From JAGTVG01 sp963820995 (lineage in GTDB: Bacteria; Bacteroidota; Bacteroidia; Cytophagales; Cyclobacteriaceae), in assembly GCA_963820995.1 (NCBI GenBank), contig CAWGCL010000006.1, positions 919,453 through 983,452 on the forward strand: 64,000 bases of DNA, written 5' to 3'. The notes below the pieces were generated by a model. It had not been told where the DNA came from, ran no database searches, and worked only from the letters and a program-made list of their open reading frames with translations. Within the stretch, counting starts at the first letter, position 1; every line of letters begins with the position of its first letter. This document shows positions 47,687-57,109 of this stretch, in pieces. Made by a program: the position numbers and the translations under genes.

Positions 47687-48535
47687 CTATAATTTTGAGA
47701 GAATTTTGCCGGCCTCATCACTTTTATATTTTCCAAAATCATTAATTTCTTTTAATAAAGGTTTTGCCTTTTCATACTCCCCGTTTTTGATATAACAGAG
47801 GCTCAAATACCATTTAGCGTGGATTTCAAATCCAGCATTTTCATTTATTATATTTTGGAACATTTGTATTGCACTTTCTACATCTCCTTCATGCAGATAT
47901 GCATTCCCTTTATACATCCAGATAGATATTCTATTCTCTGAATTATCCGACATCTTATTAAAAATTTCAATGGATCCGGCATAATTGGCTCTATCATATT
48001 CTGATAATGCTTGTCGTAATAATTCTGCCTCAGGATTTTTTGCTTTTTCATCGTCACCTCTCAAAGTCATACTGCTCTGGTTTTCAAATGGAACATAATA
48101 ATCACTGAATAAGCTAGCTGGCGAATCACTATTTGTAATATTAAATAAAATGATTGAGGCAGTAATCAGTACAGTAAATCCTGCAGCAATTGCCATTCTA
48201 TACTTCCTGTCAGTTATAGCTGAAATTGCAGTTGTAAAAGCCGTTCCGTGTCGAGATACAGTACTCCATATTGAAATAACAGGTGTTTCTTTCTCATTTT
48301 CAACAGCTGTATCTTCAAATGGTAAAGCTTCCTCAAGCCGGGCCAGTTTTTCTTCCACTGTGGATTGCTTAGCTGATCGACGGATCCCCTCTAACAGGTT
48401 ATCCATTTCGTAAAAGAGCTTGTTGAACTCGGGATCTTTCCTTAATAACCCATTGAATTCCTCCAATTCCTCCTGGGTCATATCATCGTAGAGATACCGT
48501 TCAATCAAGTCTATATGTTCATCAAAATTTTTCAT
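47687..48535 (-). CDS. TPR membrane protein, likely anti-sigma factor
   Basis: The 282-residue protein has an N-terminal helical domain (1-90: IDLIERYLYDDMTQEELEEF), which resembles the zinc-less anti-sigma starts of Bacteroidota. One membrane helix (about 113-132) and a periplasmic TPR region (about 165-275: ALSEYDRANYAGSIEIFNKM, SIWMYKGNAYLHEGDVESAIQMFQ, WYLSLCYIKNGEYEKAKPLL) follow. It overlaps the sigma factor gene by 4 bases (ATGA), so it is translationally coupled and is the natural regulator of that sigma factor. The outer TPRs could sense an envelope signal or touch the CHAT protease, which also carries TPRs. Confidence 0.8.
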   Translation of the reverse strand: MKNFDEHIDLIERYLYDDMTQEELEEFNGLLRKDPEFNKLFYEMDNLLEGIRRSAKQSTVEEKLARLEEALPFEDTAVENEKETPVISIWSTVSRHGTAFTTAISAITDRKYRMAIAAGFTVLITASIILFNITNSDSPASLFSDYYVPFENQSSMTLRGDDEKAKNPEAELLRQALSEYDRANYAGSIEIFNKMSDNSENRISIWMYKGNAYLHEGDVESAIQMFQNIINENAGFEIHAKWYLSLCYIKNGEYEKAKPLLKEINDFGKYKSDEAGKILSKL

Positions 48536-49167
48536 AGTGCTTTATTGTTCTGCTTTTTTAGTTCCTCAATATAAATTCGTCGTAGCCGATTGATACATTT
48601 GTACTTTAAATTTTTGGAAGTAAATCTGTTTTTATAGTTCATCCGATCTGCAATTTCTTCCATCGACATACTATGGTAATAATACAATTCAAGTAAACTT
48701 CTACAAGGTTCCCCCAGTTTCTCCAGACAACTTTCGACCAGTTGTAATGACTCTTCATACATTTCATCTTCCCACTTGCCAACCTCCGGAAGGTCAGGGA
48801 TCTGATCATCAATCTTAGGAATGAACTTTACAGAAGCCTTTTTTTCTTCAAGTATTTTATGCTTTCCAATGGCGAATAAATAGGTTTTAATGCTGCTGCT
48901 CAACTCCGACAAACGCTCACTTTTAATGTTTTCATAAAATGTCATTACAGCAAACTGGTAAACGTCCCTGGCTTCTTCTTCTGAGCAATTGAATTTATTG
49001 GTAAGCCAGCTTATAAATTCAAATTTATGTGACTTATAAATGACCTCGAGTTGAGTTTTGTCGCCGTTCCTGATTTGTTCGATTACCAATTTATTCGTTT
49101 TTGCTTCTGTCCTTAATGGATTAAAGCGATTAAGGTAACCCTGGTATCGAGAAAAATTATCCGGCAT
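48532..49167 (-). CDS. Sigma-70 family RNA polymerase sigma factor (ECF-like)
   Basis: The 211-residue protein has region 2 (LITEQIRNGDKTQLEVIYK-type start, EEARDVYQFAVMTFYENI) and region 4 (SLLELYYYHSMSMEEIADRM, then a recognition helix ending INRLRRIYIEEL). The linker is short and regions 1 and 3 are absent, as in ECF sigma factors. It heads the minus-strand group with the TPR anti-sigma (4-base overlap). It probably controls its own operon and perhaps the convergent CHAT gene. Target promoters cannot be read from the sequence. Confidence 0.88.
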   Translation of the reverse strand: MPDNFSRYQGYLNRFNPLRTEAKTNKLVIEQIRNGDKTQLEVIYKSHKFEFISWLTNKFNCSEEEARDVYQFAVMTFYENIKSERLSELSSSIKTYLFAIGKHKILEEKKASVKFIPKIDDQIPDLPEVGKWEDEMYEESLQLVESCLEKLGEPCRSLLELYYYHSMSMEEIADRMNYKNRFTSKNLKYKCINRLRRIYIEELKKQNNKAL

Positions 49168-49424
49168 TAAATTGGCAATCAGTCCTTTGTAATATACAAT
49201 ATATGAAAATTCATTAATACATTAAAACAATACCCTCTTTTAGCTTAGTATGGATTCAGGTGAGAACAGAGCACTTTGATTGAAAATTGAAATGTTGTTA
49301 TAAGCAATGATTAACTTCAGGAAGAAAACATGTGCATATACTTTATATATATGGGTTACCAATCCAGATCCGATCAATTAAGTACATAAACCAAAAAAAA
49401 TGATGCAACCCAAATTAACCGACC

Positions 49425-49898
49425 ATGAAAATCATCATTTACATCTTAGCTATCTTCCTGTTACCCAGCATTCCCCCCGGACAACAAAATATAATCATAA
49501 AGGGTCAGGTAACAGATGCAGAATCGAATGATCCCCTGGTAGAAAGCCATGTATATATATCATGCAGGCACACGGGAACAATAACTGATGAAGAAGGAAA
49601 TTTCTTTCTGGAAATACCAAGGTGTTGTATGACTCAATGCTTGATTATTTCTTATATGGGATACCAGAAATACATTGTCCCGGTCCATGACATTTCAAAG
49701 AAAGAAATAGACGTTCAATTGGAACATGGCGCGATAGCCATGGCTGAACTCGTCATTACTCCTGATCATTACAGGGTCATTTATCAATCTAAATATAAAC
49801 CATACAAAGCCAGCAACATGGAGATATTTATTGCAGATGATGAGTACATTCAAGCAATAACTCAAAAGAAACTGGCAAAATTAACTACCATGTTTTGA
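49425..49898 (+). CDS. Secreted protein with carboxypeptidase-regulatory-like domain
   Basis: The 157-residue protein has a signal peptide (LAIFLLPSIPPGQ) and a CarboxypepD_reg-like beta-sandwich: IIIKGQVTDAESNDPLVESHVYI, GTITDEEGNFFLEIP and ISYMGYQKYIVPV. This is the extension usually found at the start of SusC/TonB receptors, but here it ends after a further 40 residues instead of leading to a plug and barrel. It may be a stand-alone surface protein or a truncated receptor. The gene is followed by a hairpin region and the DUF4956 gene. Confidence 0.7.
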   Translation: MKIIIYILAIFLLPSIPPGQQNIIIKGQVTDAESNDPLVESHVYISCRHTGTITDEEGNFFLEIPRCCMTQCLIISYMGYQKYIVPVHDISKKEIDVQLEHGAIAMAELVITPDHYRVIYQSKYKPYKASNMEIFIADDEYIQAITQKKLAKLTTMF

Positions 49899-49919
49899 AA
49901 CCAAGCAATTGCATGCCCG

Positions 49920-49953
49920 TCAGCCGGATGACCAATCCGGTTTATCCGGCTGA
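49920..49953 (+). promoter_or_regulatory. Competing-hairpin element between secreted protein and DUF4956 gene
   Basis: TCAGCCGGAT (49920-49929) pairs perfectly with ATCCGGCTGA (49944-49953). A second ATCCGG at 49935-49940 could instead pair with the same CCGGAT arm, so two mutually exclusive hairpins are possible. There is no strong T tract behind it. It lies 22 bases after one stop and 42 bases before the next start; attenuation or transcript processing is possible, not shown. Confidence 0.35.
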
Positions 49954-49994
49954 TTTCACGAAACCACAACAACTACTAATTAAAAACTCAAATC

Positions 49995-50684
49995 ATGAAC
50001 TTCGATCCGCAACAACTTTTAGATTTAATTCTCAGATTAAGCTTAAATATAACTGTTGCAGCAATACTGATTCTTTGGGTATTCAACAGTCTATCCACCA
50101 GGAAACCATTTGTTTTTTCATTATTCCTGTTTAATCTGATTATATTCATTATTGGTCATTTGTTTAATAACATAAGCCTTGGGATAGGATCCGGAATTGG
50201 TTTATTCGCAATTTTCGCAATGCTCAGGTATAGAAGTGAGACACTTAACCTGAAGGAAATGACCTATCTGTTCATACTGATCGCTGTAGGAATGCTTAAT
50301 TCCTTTGGCGGAGAGATCAGTTTGATCGAGAGGTTGATTTTTAATGCCAGCATTATTGGTTTAACCTACGTTCTTGAAAGAAAGATATGCTGCCGGATCC
50401 TTGAATCCAGAAAAATCAAGTACAGCAATCTGGAACTTGTCAAACCTGAATTCCGTAATCTTCTGATGCATGACATCTATAGGAAAACCGGAATAAAGCC
50501 TAAAGACATTGAAATTGAATCGGTAAGTTTTGTAGACAGTATTGCCATTATCACAGTATATTATGATCCCAAGGATAAGAAGAAATCCTATCTCGTAGAT
50601 ATTAATATTGATGATCCTTCACCAAATAAGAAACGTCCACTAATTATAGAGCATAGTTTTAAGAAAATGCGTTTTAATTATTAG
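49995..50684 (+). CDS. DUF4956-family membrane protein
   Basis: The 229-residue protein has three to four N-terminal membrane helices (about 15-110) including IGLFAIFAMLRYRSETLNLKEMTYLF, the pattern of DUF4956 proteins, then a cytoplasmic domain of about 90 residues. The family is widespread in Bacteroidota and often lies beside polyphosphate-VTC-like or CotH proteins; its role is unknown. A strong terminator follows. A link to the secreted protein before it is suggested only by spacing. Confidence 0.75.
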   Translation: MNFDPQQLLDLILRLSLNITVAAILILWVFNSLSTRKPFVFSLFLFNLIIFIIGHLFNNISLGIGSGIGLFAIFAMLRYRSETLNLKEMTYLFILIAVGMLNSFGGEISLIERLIFNASIIGLTYVLERKICCRILESRKIKYSNLELVKPEFRNLLMHDIYRKTGIKPKDIEIESVSFVDSIAIITVYYDPKDKKKSYLVDINIDDPSPNKKRPLIIEHSFKKMRFNY

Positions 50685-50736
50685 TCACGAAACGGGACAC
50701 CATCAGAATAATAGAACAAAGCCTAAATTGCTGTTG

Positions 50737-50770
50737 AACTCATCATTTTTAGTAAATGATGAGTTTTTTT
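50737..50770 (+). terminator. Factor-independent terminator after DUF4956 gene
   Basis: A perfect 12-base stem (AACTCATCATTT, 50737-50748, with AAATGATGAGTT, 50754-50765), a 5-base loop and a run of seven T form a textbook terminator, about 53 bases after the stop. Confidence 0.88.
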
Positions 50771-50834
50771 ACTTAGAAAATTAAAACCATTTTTCTAACT
50801 TGAATAGATATGTCTCATAATAAATTTTACAACC

Positions 50835-51353
50835 ATGAAACCGCTTTTAATTCTCTCATCCCTCTTCCTGTTTATTTCGTGTTCCTCAAATTCTACCATA
50901 GATGGAGATGATCAGGAGAAAATCGAGTTAGTTCATCAATATATTGATGACATCATTAAGCAGGATGTGGAATCAATGAAAAATCTATTATCAGACGATT
51001 TTAAATCGTATGGTCCAGCACTGAATACTGAAGTAAGCAAATCTCAAAATATTTCAGATTGGGAAAGAGGATGGGAAGAACGCATTGTGTCCATGAAGTA
51101 TAAACGAATGTACAGTGGCCTGATCAATATTGATAAGGGCAAATCAGCCGGAGAATGGGTCGCTGATTGGGGGGAAGTCACCACATTGTACAAAGATGGA
51201 AAAACTGTAAAATTCTGGTTCAATGGATTGTACAAGGTAGATGATGGGATGATCACTGAAGCGAGGGTCGTTTACGACAATATGGATATCTTGAACCAAT
51301 TGGGATATAAATTCATGCCCCCATCAGATATTATTGGTGAATCCGATAATTAA
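50835..51353 (+). CDS. NTF2-like/SnoaL-type lipoprotein
   Basis: The 172-residue lipoprotein (SSLFLFISC) has an NTF2-like fold: a helix (LVHQYIDDIIKQDVESM), then strands (FKSYGPAL, GEWVADWGEVTT, VKFWFNGLYKVDDGMITEARVVYDN). Such cone-shaped proteins bind small molecules or act as isomerases. It is monocistronic between two terminators or gaps, and no substrate can be assigned. The start is a clean ATG. Confidence 0.75.
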   Translation: MKPLLILSSLFLFISCSSNSTIDGDDQEKIELVHQYIDDIIKQDVESMKNLLSDDFKSYGPALNTEVSKSQNISDWERGWEERIVSMKYKRMYSGLINIDKGKSAGEWVADWGEVTTLYKDGKTVKFWFNGLYKVDDGMITEARVVYDNMDILNQLGYKFMPPSDIIGESDN

Positions 51354-51422
51354 GAGGCTATAAATTATTCGTGATTTAATTCTTTAGATGAGTTATAACA
51401 CCTTAAACTACCATTCAAGATA

Positions 51423-52517
51423 TTGAAAGATACTGTGATTTTAATTACAGGGGCTGTTGGTTTTATTGGCTCCTCCCTGGTTATTGCTCTCTCTAAAGAT
51501 CATCGTTTAATTGGCATTGATAAACGGAAGCCATCTGATGCCCTAATCACAGCCACCCCGGGTGTAAAATGGATAGAACTTGATGTCTCAAATGCTACAA
51601 AGCTAAAGTTAATATTCCAACAAGTAGTTCGGGATTATGGTAAAATAGATTTTGTAATTCATCTTGCTGCCTACTATCACTTTGGAAATGATTGGCAGGA
51701 AGAATACGAAACCACGAATATTAAAGGAACGGAAAATGTAGTCAATGCAGCAACACATTTAGGAATTCAGAGAATTTTTTTTACCAGTAGTATTGCTGCG
51801 CTGGAACCACCTCAATTTCATCAGCAATTAAATGAAAGTTCACCTGCAAGTGATTATATCCCCTATGCCAAATCAAAATCAGAAGGTGAAAAAATCCTTA
51901 AAAAAGCCTCATTAAAAATTCCATCAACAATCCTCAGACTGGGAGGTGTATTCAGCGATTGGTGCGAATTGCCCCCCCTTTATAGCCTGATCATGTTATG
52001 GTCTTCATTTAAACCAATTACTAATATGATTCCTGGTAAAGGAGATTCGGGGATTCCGTATATACACCTTACAGATGTCATTCAAATTATCAAACGATGT
52101 ATTGCATTACATGATAAACTGGGAAATTGTGAGACATTTTTGGCATCACAAAGTGGTACGGTGTTACATAAGAATCTTTTCATATCTATAAAGCAAGCTT
52201 TGAATCAAGAGGGATCCCATAAACCCATCTATATCTCACCGGTATTGGCCAGGGTTGGTCTCCTATTAAAATTGAAGTTCGGATTCATATTTGATAAAAA
52301 TCCTTTTGAACAAACCTGGATGTTAAATTATACAGACCGACCATGGATTGTAAATAATGACTTTACACAAAAAAGACTTGGATGGCAGACAAATTCAGAG
52401 TTGCATATTCTGAAAAGGCTTCCTCTGATCATCAATTTCTATAAAAATTACAAAGACATTTGGATTGAACGAAACCTTCGGAGAGGCGCAGGTAAATATA
52501 TTTATCAAAGTGATTAA
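51423..52517 (+). CDS. NAD-dependent sugar epimerase/dehydratase-like protein (SDR)
   Basis: The 364-residue protein is an extended short-chain dehydrogenase: nucleotide-binding ITGAVGFIGSS, acidic end of the second strand (IGIDKRKPS), FFTSSIAALE and catalytic YIPYAKSKSEGEK (YxxxK). The C-terminal half has substrate-binding segments as in 3-beta-HSD/UDP-glucose epimerase-like enzymes. It may act on a nucleotide sugar or a steroid-like substrate. The frame begins with TTG; no ATG is nearby. It is followed after about 150 bases by the MFS gene. Confidence 0.85.
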   Translation: MKDTVILITGAVGFIGSSLVIALSKDHRLIGIDKRKPSDALITATPGVKWIELDVSNATKLKLIFQQVVRDYGKIDFVIHLAAYYHFGNDWQEEYETTNIKGTENVVNAATHLGIQRIFFTSSIAALEPPQFHQQLNESSPASDYIPYAKSKSEGEKILKKASLKIPSTILRLGGVFSDWCELPPLYSLIMLWSSFKPITNMIPGKGDSGIPYIHLTDVIQIIKRCIALHDKLGNCETFLASQSGTVLHKNLFISIKQALNQEGSHKPIYISPVLARVGLLLKLKFGFIFDKNPFEQTWMLNYTDRPWIVNNDFTQKRLGWQTNSELHILKRLPLIINFYKNYKDIWIERNLRRGAGKYIYQSD

Positions 52518-52668
52518 ACAAGCAGGATTAAGTATTGAAACAACACGGGTCAATAATTACAAATTTATTTCAGATAGCGCCAGAAATGCCGGATAAAAAT
52601 ATGTTATTGAAAGTTTATTAATTTTAATGTTCAAATATTAATTATAGAATAATAATGTGTAAATCAGG

Positions 52669-53862
52669 ATGAATGTAAACCTCGGCTTAAAAAACAACTG
52701 GAAACAGTTTACATTACTGGTGATTATCAATGGATTTGTAGGGGGAATGGTTGGCCTCGAGCGTACCATTCTCCCGAAAATCGCTGAAACAGATTTCCAG
52801 ATAGCCGCTAATACAGCTATTTTATCTTTTATCATAGTATTTGGCATTTCCAAAGCAATTACCAATTATTATACCGGAAGACTAGCCAACAAATTCGGAC
52901 GAAAAAACCTATTAATTCTGGGTTGGATCTTTGGATTGCCCATACCAATCATATTAATCTATGCGCCCAGCTGGAACTGGATCGTTGCGGCAAATATTCT
53001 GCTGGGCATTAATCAGGGATTGACATGGTCGAGCACAGTAGTGATGAAGATAGATCTTGTTGGCGAAAAAAACAGGGGATTTGCCATGGGAATGAATGAG
53101 TCCGTGGGTTATCTGGCTGTAGGATTAGTTGCTTTTCTAACCGGTTGGATGGCGATGGAGTATGGGCTTAGACCCTACCCTTTTTATTTGGGTGTAGGAT
53201 TCGCCCTTTTGGGATTATTCAGTAGTTTACTGTTTGTAAAAGATACGGTTCATCATGTGAATCTCGAAACCAGGGATAGTAAAATACCTAAGCTAAAAAA
53301 TATCTTTTGGGACACAACCTGGAAAGATCGAAACCTGGGATCTATCACGCAGGCAGGACTTGTGAATAATCTGAATGATGGTATGATATGGGGAATATTC
53401 CCTATTATATTGGCTTTGAAAGGATTCAATCTTACTGAAATTGCAAAAATCGTAGCAATCTATCCATTAGTATGGGGATTAGGTCAGTTAATTACCGGTA
53501 AACTTTCGGATCACCTCAATAAAAAGAAAATGCTGTTTTGGGGAATGCTGGTACAAGGCATTTCATTAACGCTTATGTTATTCGTTTCATCTTTCGAATC
53601 ATTTGTGACCCTTTCCATCATTTTGGGGATAGGCACTGCTATTGTGTATCCAACATTTTTATCTGCTATTGCAGGATTTACGCACCCTCAGCAGCGCCCC
53701 AATAGTATTGGGGTATTTCGATTATGGCGCGACCTTGGTTATGCTATTGGGGCTTTATTAACAGGCATCATAGCTGATGTGATCAGCGTTGAATGGTCTG
53801 TAGCATTTATTGGGGCGATAACCATTCTTTCTGCTTTTATAATATTAGGTAGAATGGACTAG
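52669..53862 (+). CDS. Major facilitator superfamily transporter
   Basis: The 397-residue protein has about 12 membrane helices with the MFS loop 2-3 motif (YTGRLANKFGRKNLLILG) and the loop 8-9 repeat of it (LITGKLSDHLNKKKMLFWG). The helix-rich rest contains GVFRLWRDLGYAIGALLTG. It is a proton-coupled or exchange-type carrier in the cytoplasmic membrane, more like the YceL/YfkF-type drug or metabolite exporters than sugar porters. The substrate is unknown. It is monocistronic. Confidence 0.88.
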   Translation: MNVNLGLKNNWKQFTLLVIINGFVGGMVGLERTILPKIAETDFQIAANTAILSFIIVFGISKAITNYYTGRLANKFGRKNLLILGWIFGLPIPIILIYAPSWNWIVAANILLGINQGLTWSSTVVMKIDLVGEKNRGFAMGMNESVGYLAVGLVAFLTGWMAMEYGLRPYPFYLGVGFALLGLFSSLLFVKDTVHHVNLETRDSKIPKLKNIFWDTTWKDRNLGSITQAGLVNNLNDGMIWGIFPIILALKGFNLTEIAKIVAIYPLVWGLGQLITGKLSDHLNKKKMLFWGMLVQGISLTLMLFVSSFESFVTLSIILGIGTAIVYPTFLSAIAGFTHPQQRPNSIGVFRLWRDLGYAIGALLTGIIADVISVEWSVAFIGAITILSAFIILGRMD

Positions 53863-54123
53863 GATTTATTTTTTACCGAGAATAATGGAAAGGATTGATA
53901 TAATACTTGAACATCAGGATGTCATGGTCAATACATGATTTTGAGAAAGGGCTAATCCAAATAATTTTATCAGCATATTTCTGGCCAAAAAATGAGTAAC
54001 AATCAACTTACAAAAATTTAAAATAGAAATTATACTTTTGATTAATTGTAAGAATTTAAGGTAGCGGAAGGTTCATTTTCTCAAATTGCAATAAACCTGG
54101 GATTATCGAATAATGGATCAAAA

Positions 54124-56059
54124 TTAAATAACGATGCTATTAATGGCATTCCTGTATAGTGTATGTTCAAATCCTTTTTCAAGCCAATCCATTGCTTTAT
54201 CCGGTTGATTCGCAATCACGTAGCTTCACTGCCATAATCGATGGGTGAAATGTAATTGTTCATTGCAAAATCCTCCAGATATTTCAATATTATTTCATAT
54301 GCCTTAACAATTCCCTGCTCATTGAAAATCCTTTCAATTTCTTTTAAATCTTCTTCTGTAAACTTGATAATCGAAGCTTATATTTCCTGTTTTCATTACT
54401 TTATCATATTCTTTGCATTGAAAAGCTGCAAATTCCATTAGACGATTGCCCAATAATTCCCCCGGGACAACAGCTGTAATTTCCTCTGCAAGAGCCAGGG
54501 CCATTTTAAAGTCACCTTTTCCATAAAATATCGCTCCAGACCAAACCAATATCAAATGGTTTAAGGGATCCAGCTCGAATGCCAGCCGGCCCTGTGCCAT
54601 TCGCTTCATCAGGTCTCTGCAGACCACATAACAACTGGCCATACAGCGCTCTTGCAGTGGCATCATTAGGATTAATGGCCAAAGCTTTTAAAAACTCCCT
54701 CTCACTCTTTTCCCAATCCCATTCTATCCAATGAGCAATCACGCCACTCAAAGCATGCGCATCAGAAAGATCCGGATCCAATTCCAGCGCTTTGTAAAGG
54801 TTCTTGTAAATTTTAGGAGATGCAACGGAGGGTGGTTCAATTCCGGCCTGGTTTAATACTACCCAAATTTGCCAGACCGAATAAAGAGGTGCCCAGTCTG
54901 GTTCTTTCTCAATGGCACTGTTCAGATAGTCCAGGCCATTTATACAATGATTCTCTGCTAAAATCCTCAGAGTATGATTGAGCCTTCAGAATTCATCATA
55001 GGCTTCCCGGTTAACTGTTCTTGATTTGGCAAGTAGTTGCTCTTCTTTAGGTGTTAATATTGTACCTATCTCACTAGATATCTCTTTTGTCACTCTGTTG
55101 TACAAATTCAGGATCTCACTTCTTTCAACCTTGAAGTCCTTAATCCAGAGTTGCTTTTCTTGGGGATAAGCGCTCCTAACTTGTACTTGTAAGCATACGC
55201 TATCATCCCCCAGGCACAAAACAGAACCTTCAATAAAAGTATTGACCCCCAATTCCTCAGCGATTTCTGTTAGTGACTTTTCAGTATCTTTGTAGGCATT
55301 GGCTGTTGTCCGGCCCAAAACTCGTAGAGCACTAATCTTTCCTACATTACCAATCAAAATATCATGCATCCCTTCAACAAAATAATCCAATGTATCACCT
55401 GTATAATTTGTAAATGGAAGGACCAGAACCGATTGATCCTGTTTCGATGGTGGATTTATAACTTTTGGCAGAAAATAATATAATGCATAAGCTACTAAGG
55501 CTATGACCATTATTCCAACTACTATAGTAGTTCTTCCAAAACTAAAAGGTCGAACCAGTTCACCAGTATCGAAGGAAAAATCCAGAAGGTTCTCATCCTG
55601 ACAGGTAACTTTATAAATACCAACAGGCTTTGTTACGCCTTTTAAAGGTTGTTCTCCTAAGTAATCAATTTCTAATCCCTCTTTATTCTTAATATCATTG
55701 TATACAGTTTCAGATATTACGATGCTATTAGAACTGGCAGCATTCTGTATTCTGGATGCAACATTTACCCCATCACCCAGCACATCTTTTTTCTCGAAGA
55801 TCACATCGCCTTGATGAATACCAATGCGCACCGGAATTTCAACTTCTGTGCTTGCTTTCTGAATGGACACTGCACACATCACAGCATCTATATTGGAGTT
55901 AAAGCTGGCCAGGATACCGCCACCCATTTCTTTCAACCATCGGCCATTGAATTTTTTGATTAATCGCTTGTGGATTCGCTGGTTTTTTCTGAGGTATTCA
56001 AACGCTTTCTTCTCATCTTCCTTTAATAAGGAATCATAACCGACAATGTCAGTGAACAT
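54124..56059 (-). pseudogene. Class III nucleotide cyclase-TolB-TPR gene, second tandem copy, decayed
   Basis: From ATG 56059 the frame encodes a cyclase domain (MFTDIVGYDSLL, DGVNVASRIQ), a membrane helix (VVGIMVIALVAYALYYF), then a FlgO/TolB-like domain and TPRs. The usual start (RRLAAIMFTD with its own ATG) has lost its ATG and is fused to the end of the first copy. The second metal Asp of the cyclase (KEMGDG in relatives) is Gly here (KEMGGG). There is an in-frame TGA at 54986-54988 and frameshifts near 54600 and 54350 and again near 54230. The TPR end (MDWLEKGFEHTLYRNAIN) runs to TAA 54124. It would have been a cAMP/cGMP-type signalling protein; it is now almost surely dead. Confidence 0.75.
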
Positions 56060-56323
56060 GATGGCTGCTAAGCGTCTTTTTTTAGAATCAAAATATCATG
56101 CATCCCTTCAACAAAATAATCCAATGTATCACCTGTATAATTTGTAAACGGAAGGACCAGAACCGATTGATCCTGTTTCGATGGTGGATTTATAACTTTT
56201 GGCAGTAAATAATATAATGCATAAGCTACTAAGGCTATGACTATTATTCCAACTACTATAGTAGTTCTTCCAAAACTAAAAGGTCGAACCAGTTCACCAG
56301 TATCGAAGGAAAAATCCAGAAGG
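55352..56323. repeat. Near-identical direct repeat of 238 bases (55352-55589 and 56086-56323)
   Basis: The two copies differ at only three positions in 238 and lie 734 bases apart in the tandem cyclase pair. They cover the linker, membrane helix and the start of the TolB-like domain. The flanking cyclase domains are visibly more diverged, so the segment was homogenised by gene conversion or marks the recombination junction of the duplication. No inverted ends or target-site duplication are visible. Confidence 0.85.
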
Positions 56324-56821
56324 CTTTCGTCTTTGCAGGAAATCTTGTATATCCCAATAGGGTGTGTAAGGCCTTTAAAGTACTTGTTCGCCCATGAACT
56401 CTACCTCTAATCCTTCTTTATTCTTAATATCACTGTATACTTTTTCAGAGATCACAACACCGTTTGTACTACCTACATTTTGGATCCTGGAAGCGATATT
56501 TACACCATCACCCAATACGTCCTTTTTCTCAAAGATTACCTCACCTAAGTGAATGCCAATTCGTACAGCTATGTTTAATTCTTCAGCTGCCTTCTGAATA
56601 GACAGAGCGCACATAACTGCATCAATAATAGAAGAAAAGCTGGCCAACATACCACTCTCCATTTCTTTCAACCATCGACCTTTGAATTTTTTGATTAATC
56701 TCTTGTGGATTCGCCTGCTTTTTCTGAGGGTTTCAAACGCTTTCTTCTCATCTTCCTTCAGTAGGGAACCATAACCGACAATGTCAGTGAACATGATGGC
56801 AGCTAAGCGTCTTTGTGACAT
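56068..56821 (-). pseudogene. Class III nucleotide cyclase gene, first tandem copy, truncated
   Basis: The start ATG 56821 gives MSQRRLAAIMFTDIVGYGSLL and a full cyclase domain up to FMGEQVL. A frameshift near 56375 then interrupts it. The next frame continues with the membrane helix and EGMHDILI, then stops at TAG 56068 where it runs into the second copy. The second catalytic metal Asp is missing (KEMESG instead of KEMGDG), so the domain would be inactive even if translated. The TPR part is absent. It is the upstream half of a tandem duplication with a 238-base near-identical segment. Confidence 0.75.
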
Positions 56822-57109
56822 GTTTTAATCGCCAAAACGTTAGTGAAGGCGATGTTTGTTAAATAAAAATCAGCCGTACGAAAACCTATCTATCTCCCTC
56901 CTTCTTGCCTTCACAAAGCTTCGACGAAGCAAGGTGCTTAAGCTATGTAGGGTGATACAAGTTAAGAAAAATTGGGGAAAATCAAATAATAACCCCAGCC
57001 TTAAAACCTTGATAATCTACCAGAAAAAGTGTCTGATGCATTTTTTTTTGCAGTGATGCAACCTTTTCAAAATATTGATGTATTTAAATTAGATACTATT
57101 TTTTATATT

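Noticed and set aside
55352..56323. The 238-base repeat as an insertion sequence
   Set aside because: It lies inside coding sequence of both copies, has no inverted ends, no target duplication and no transposase.
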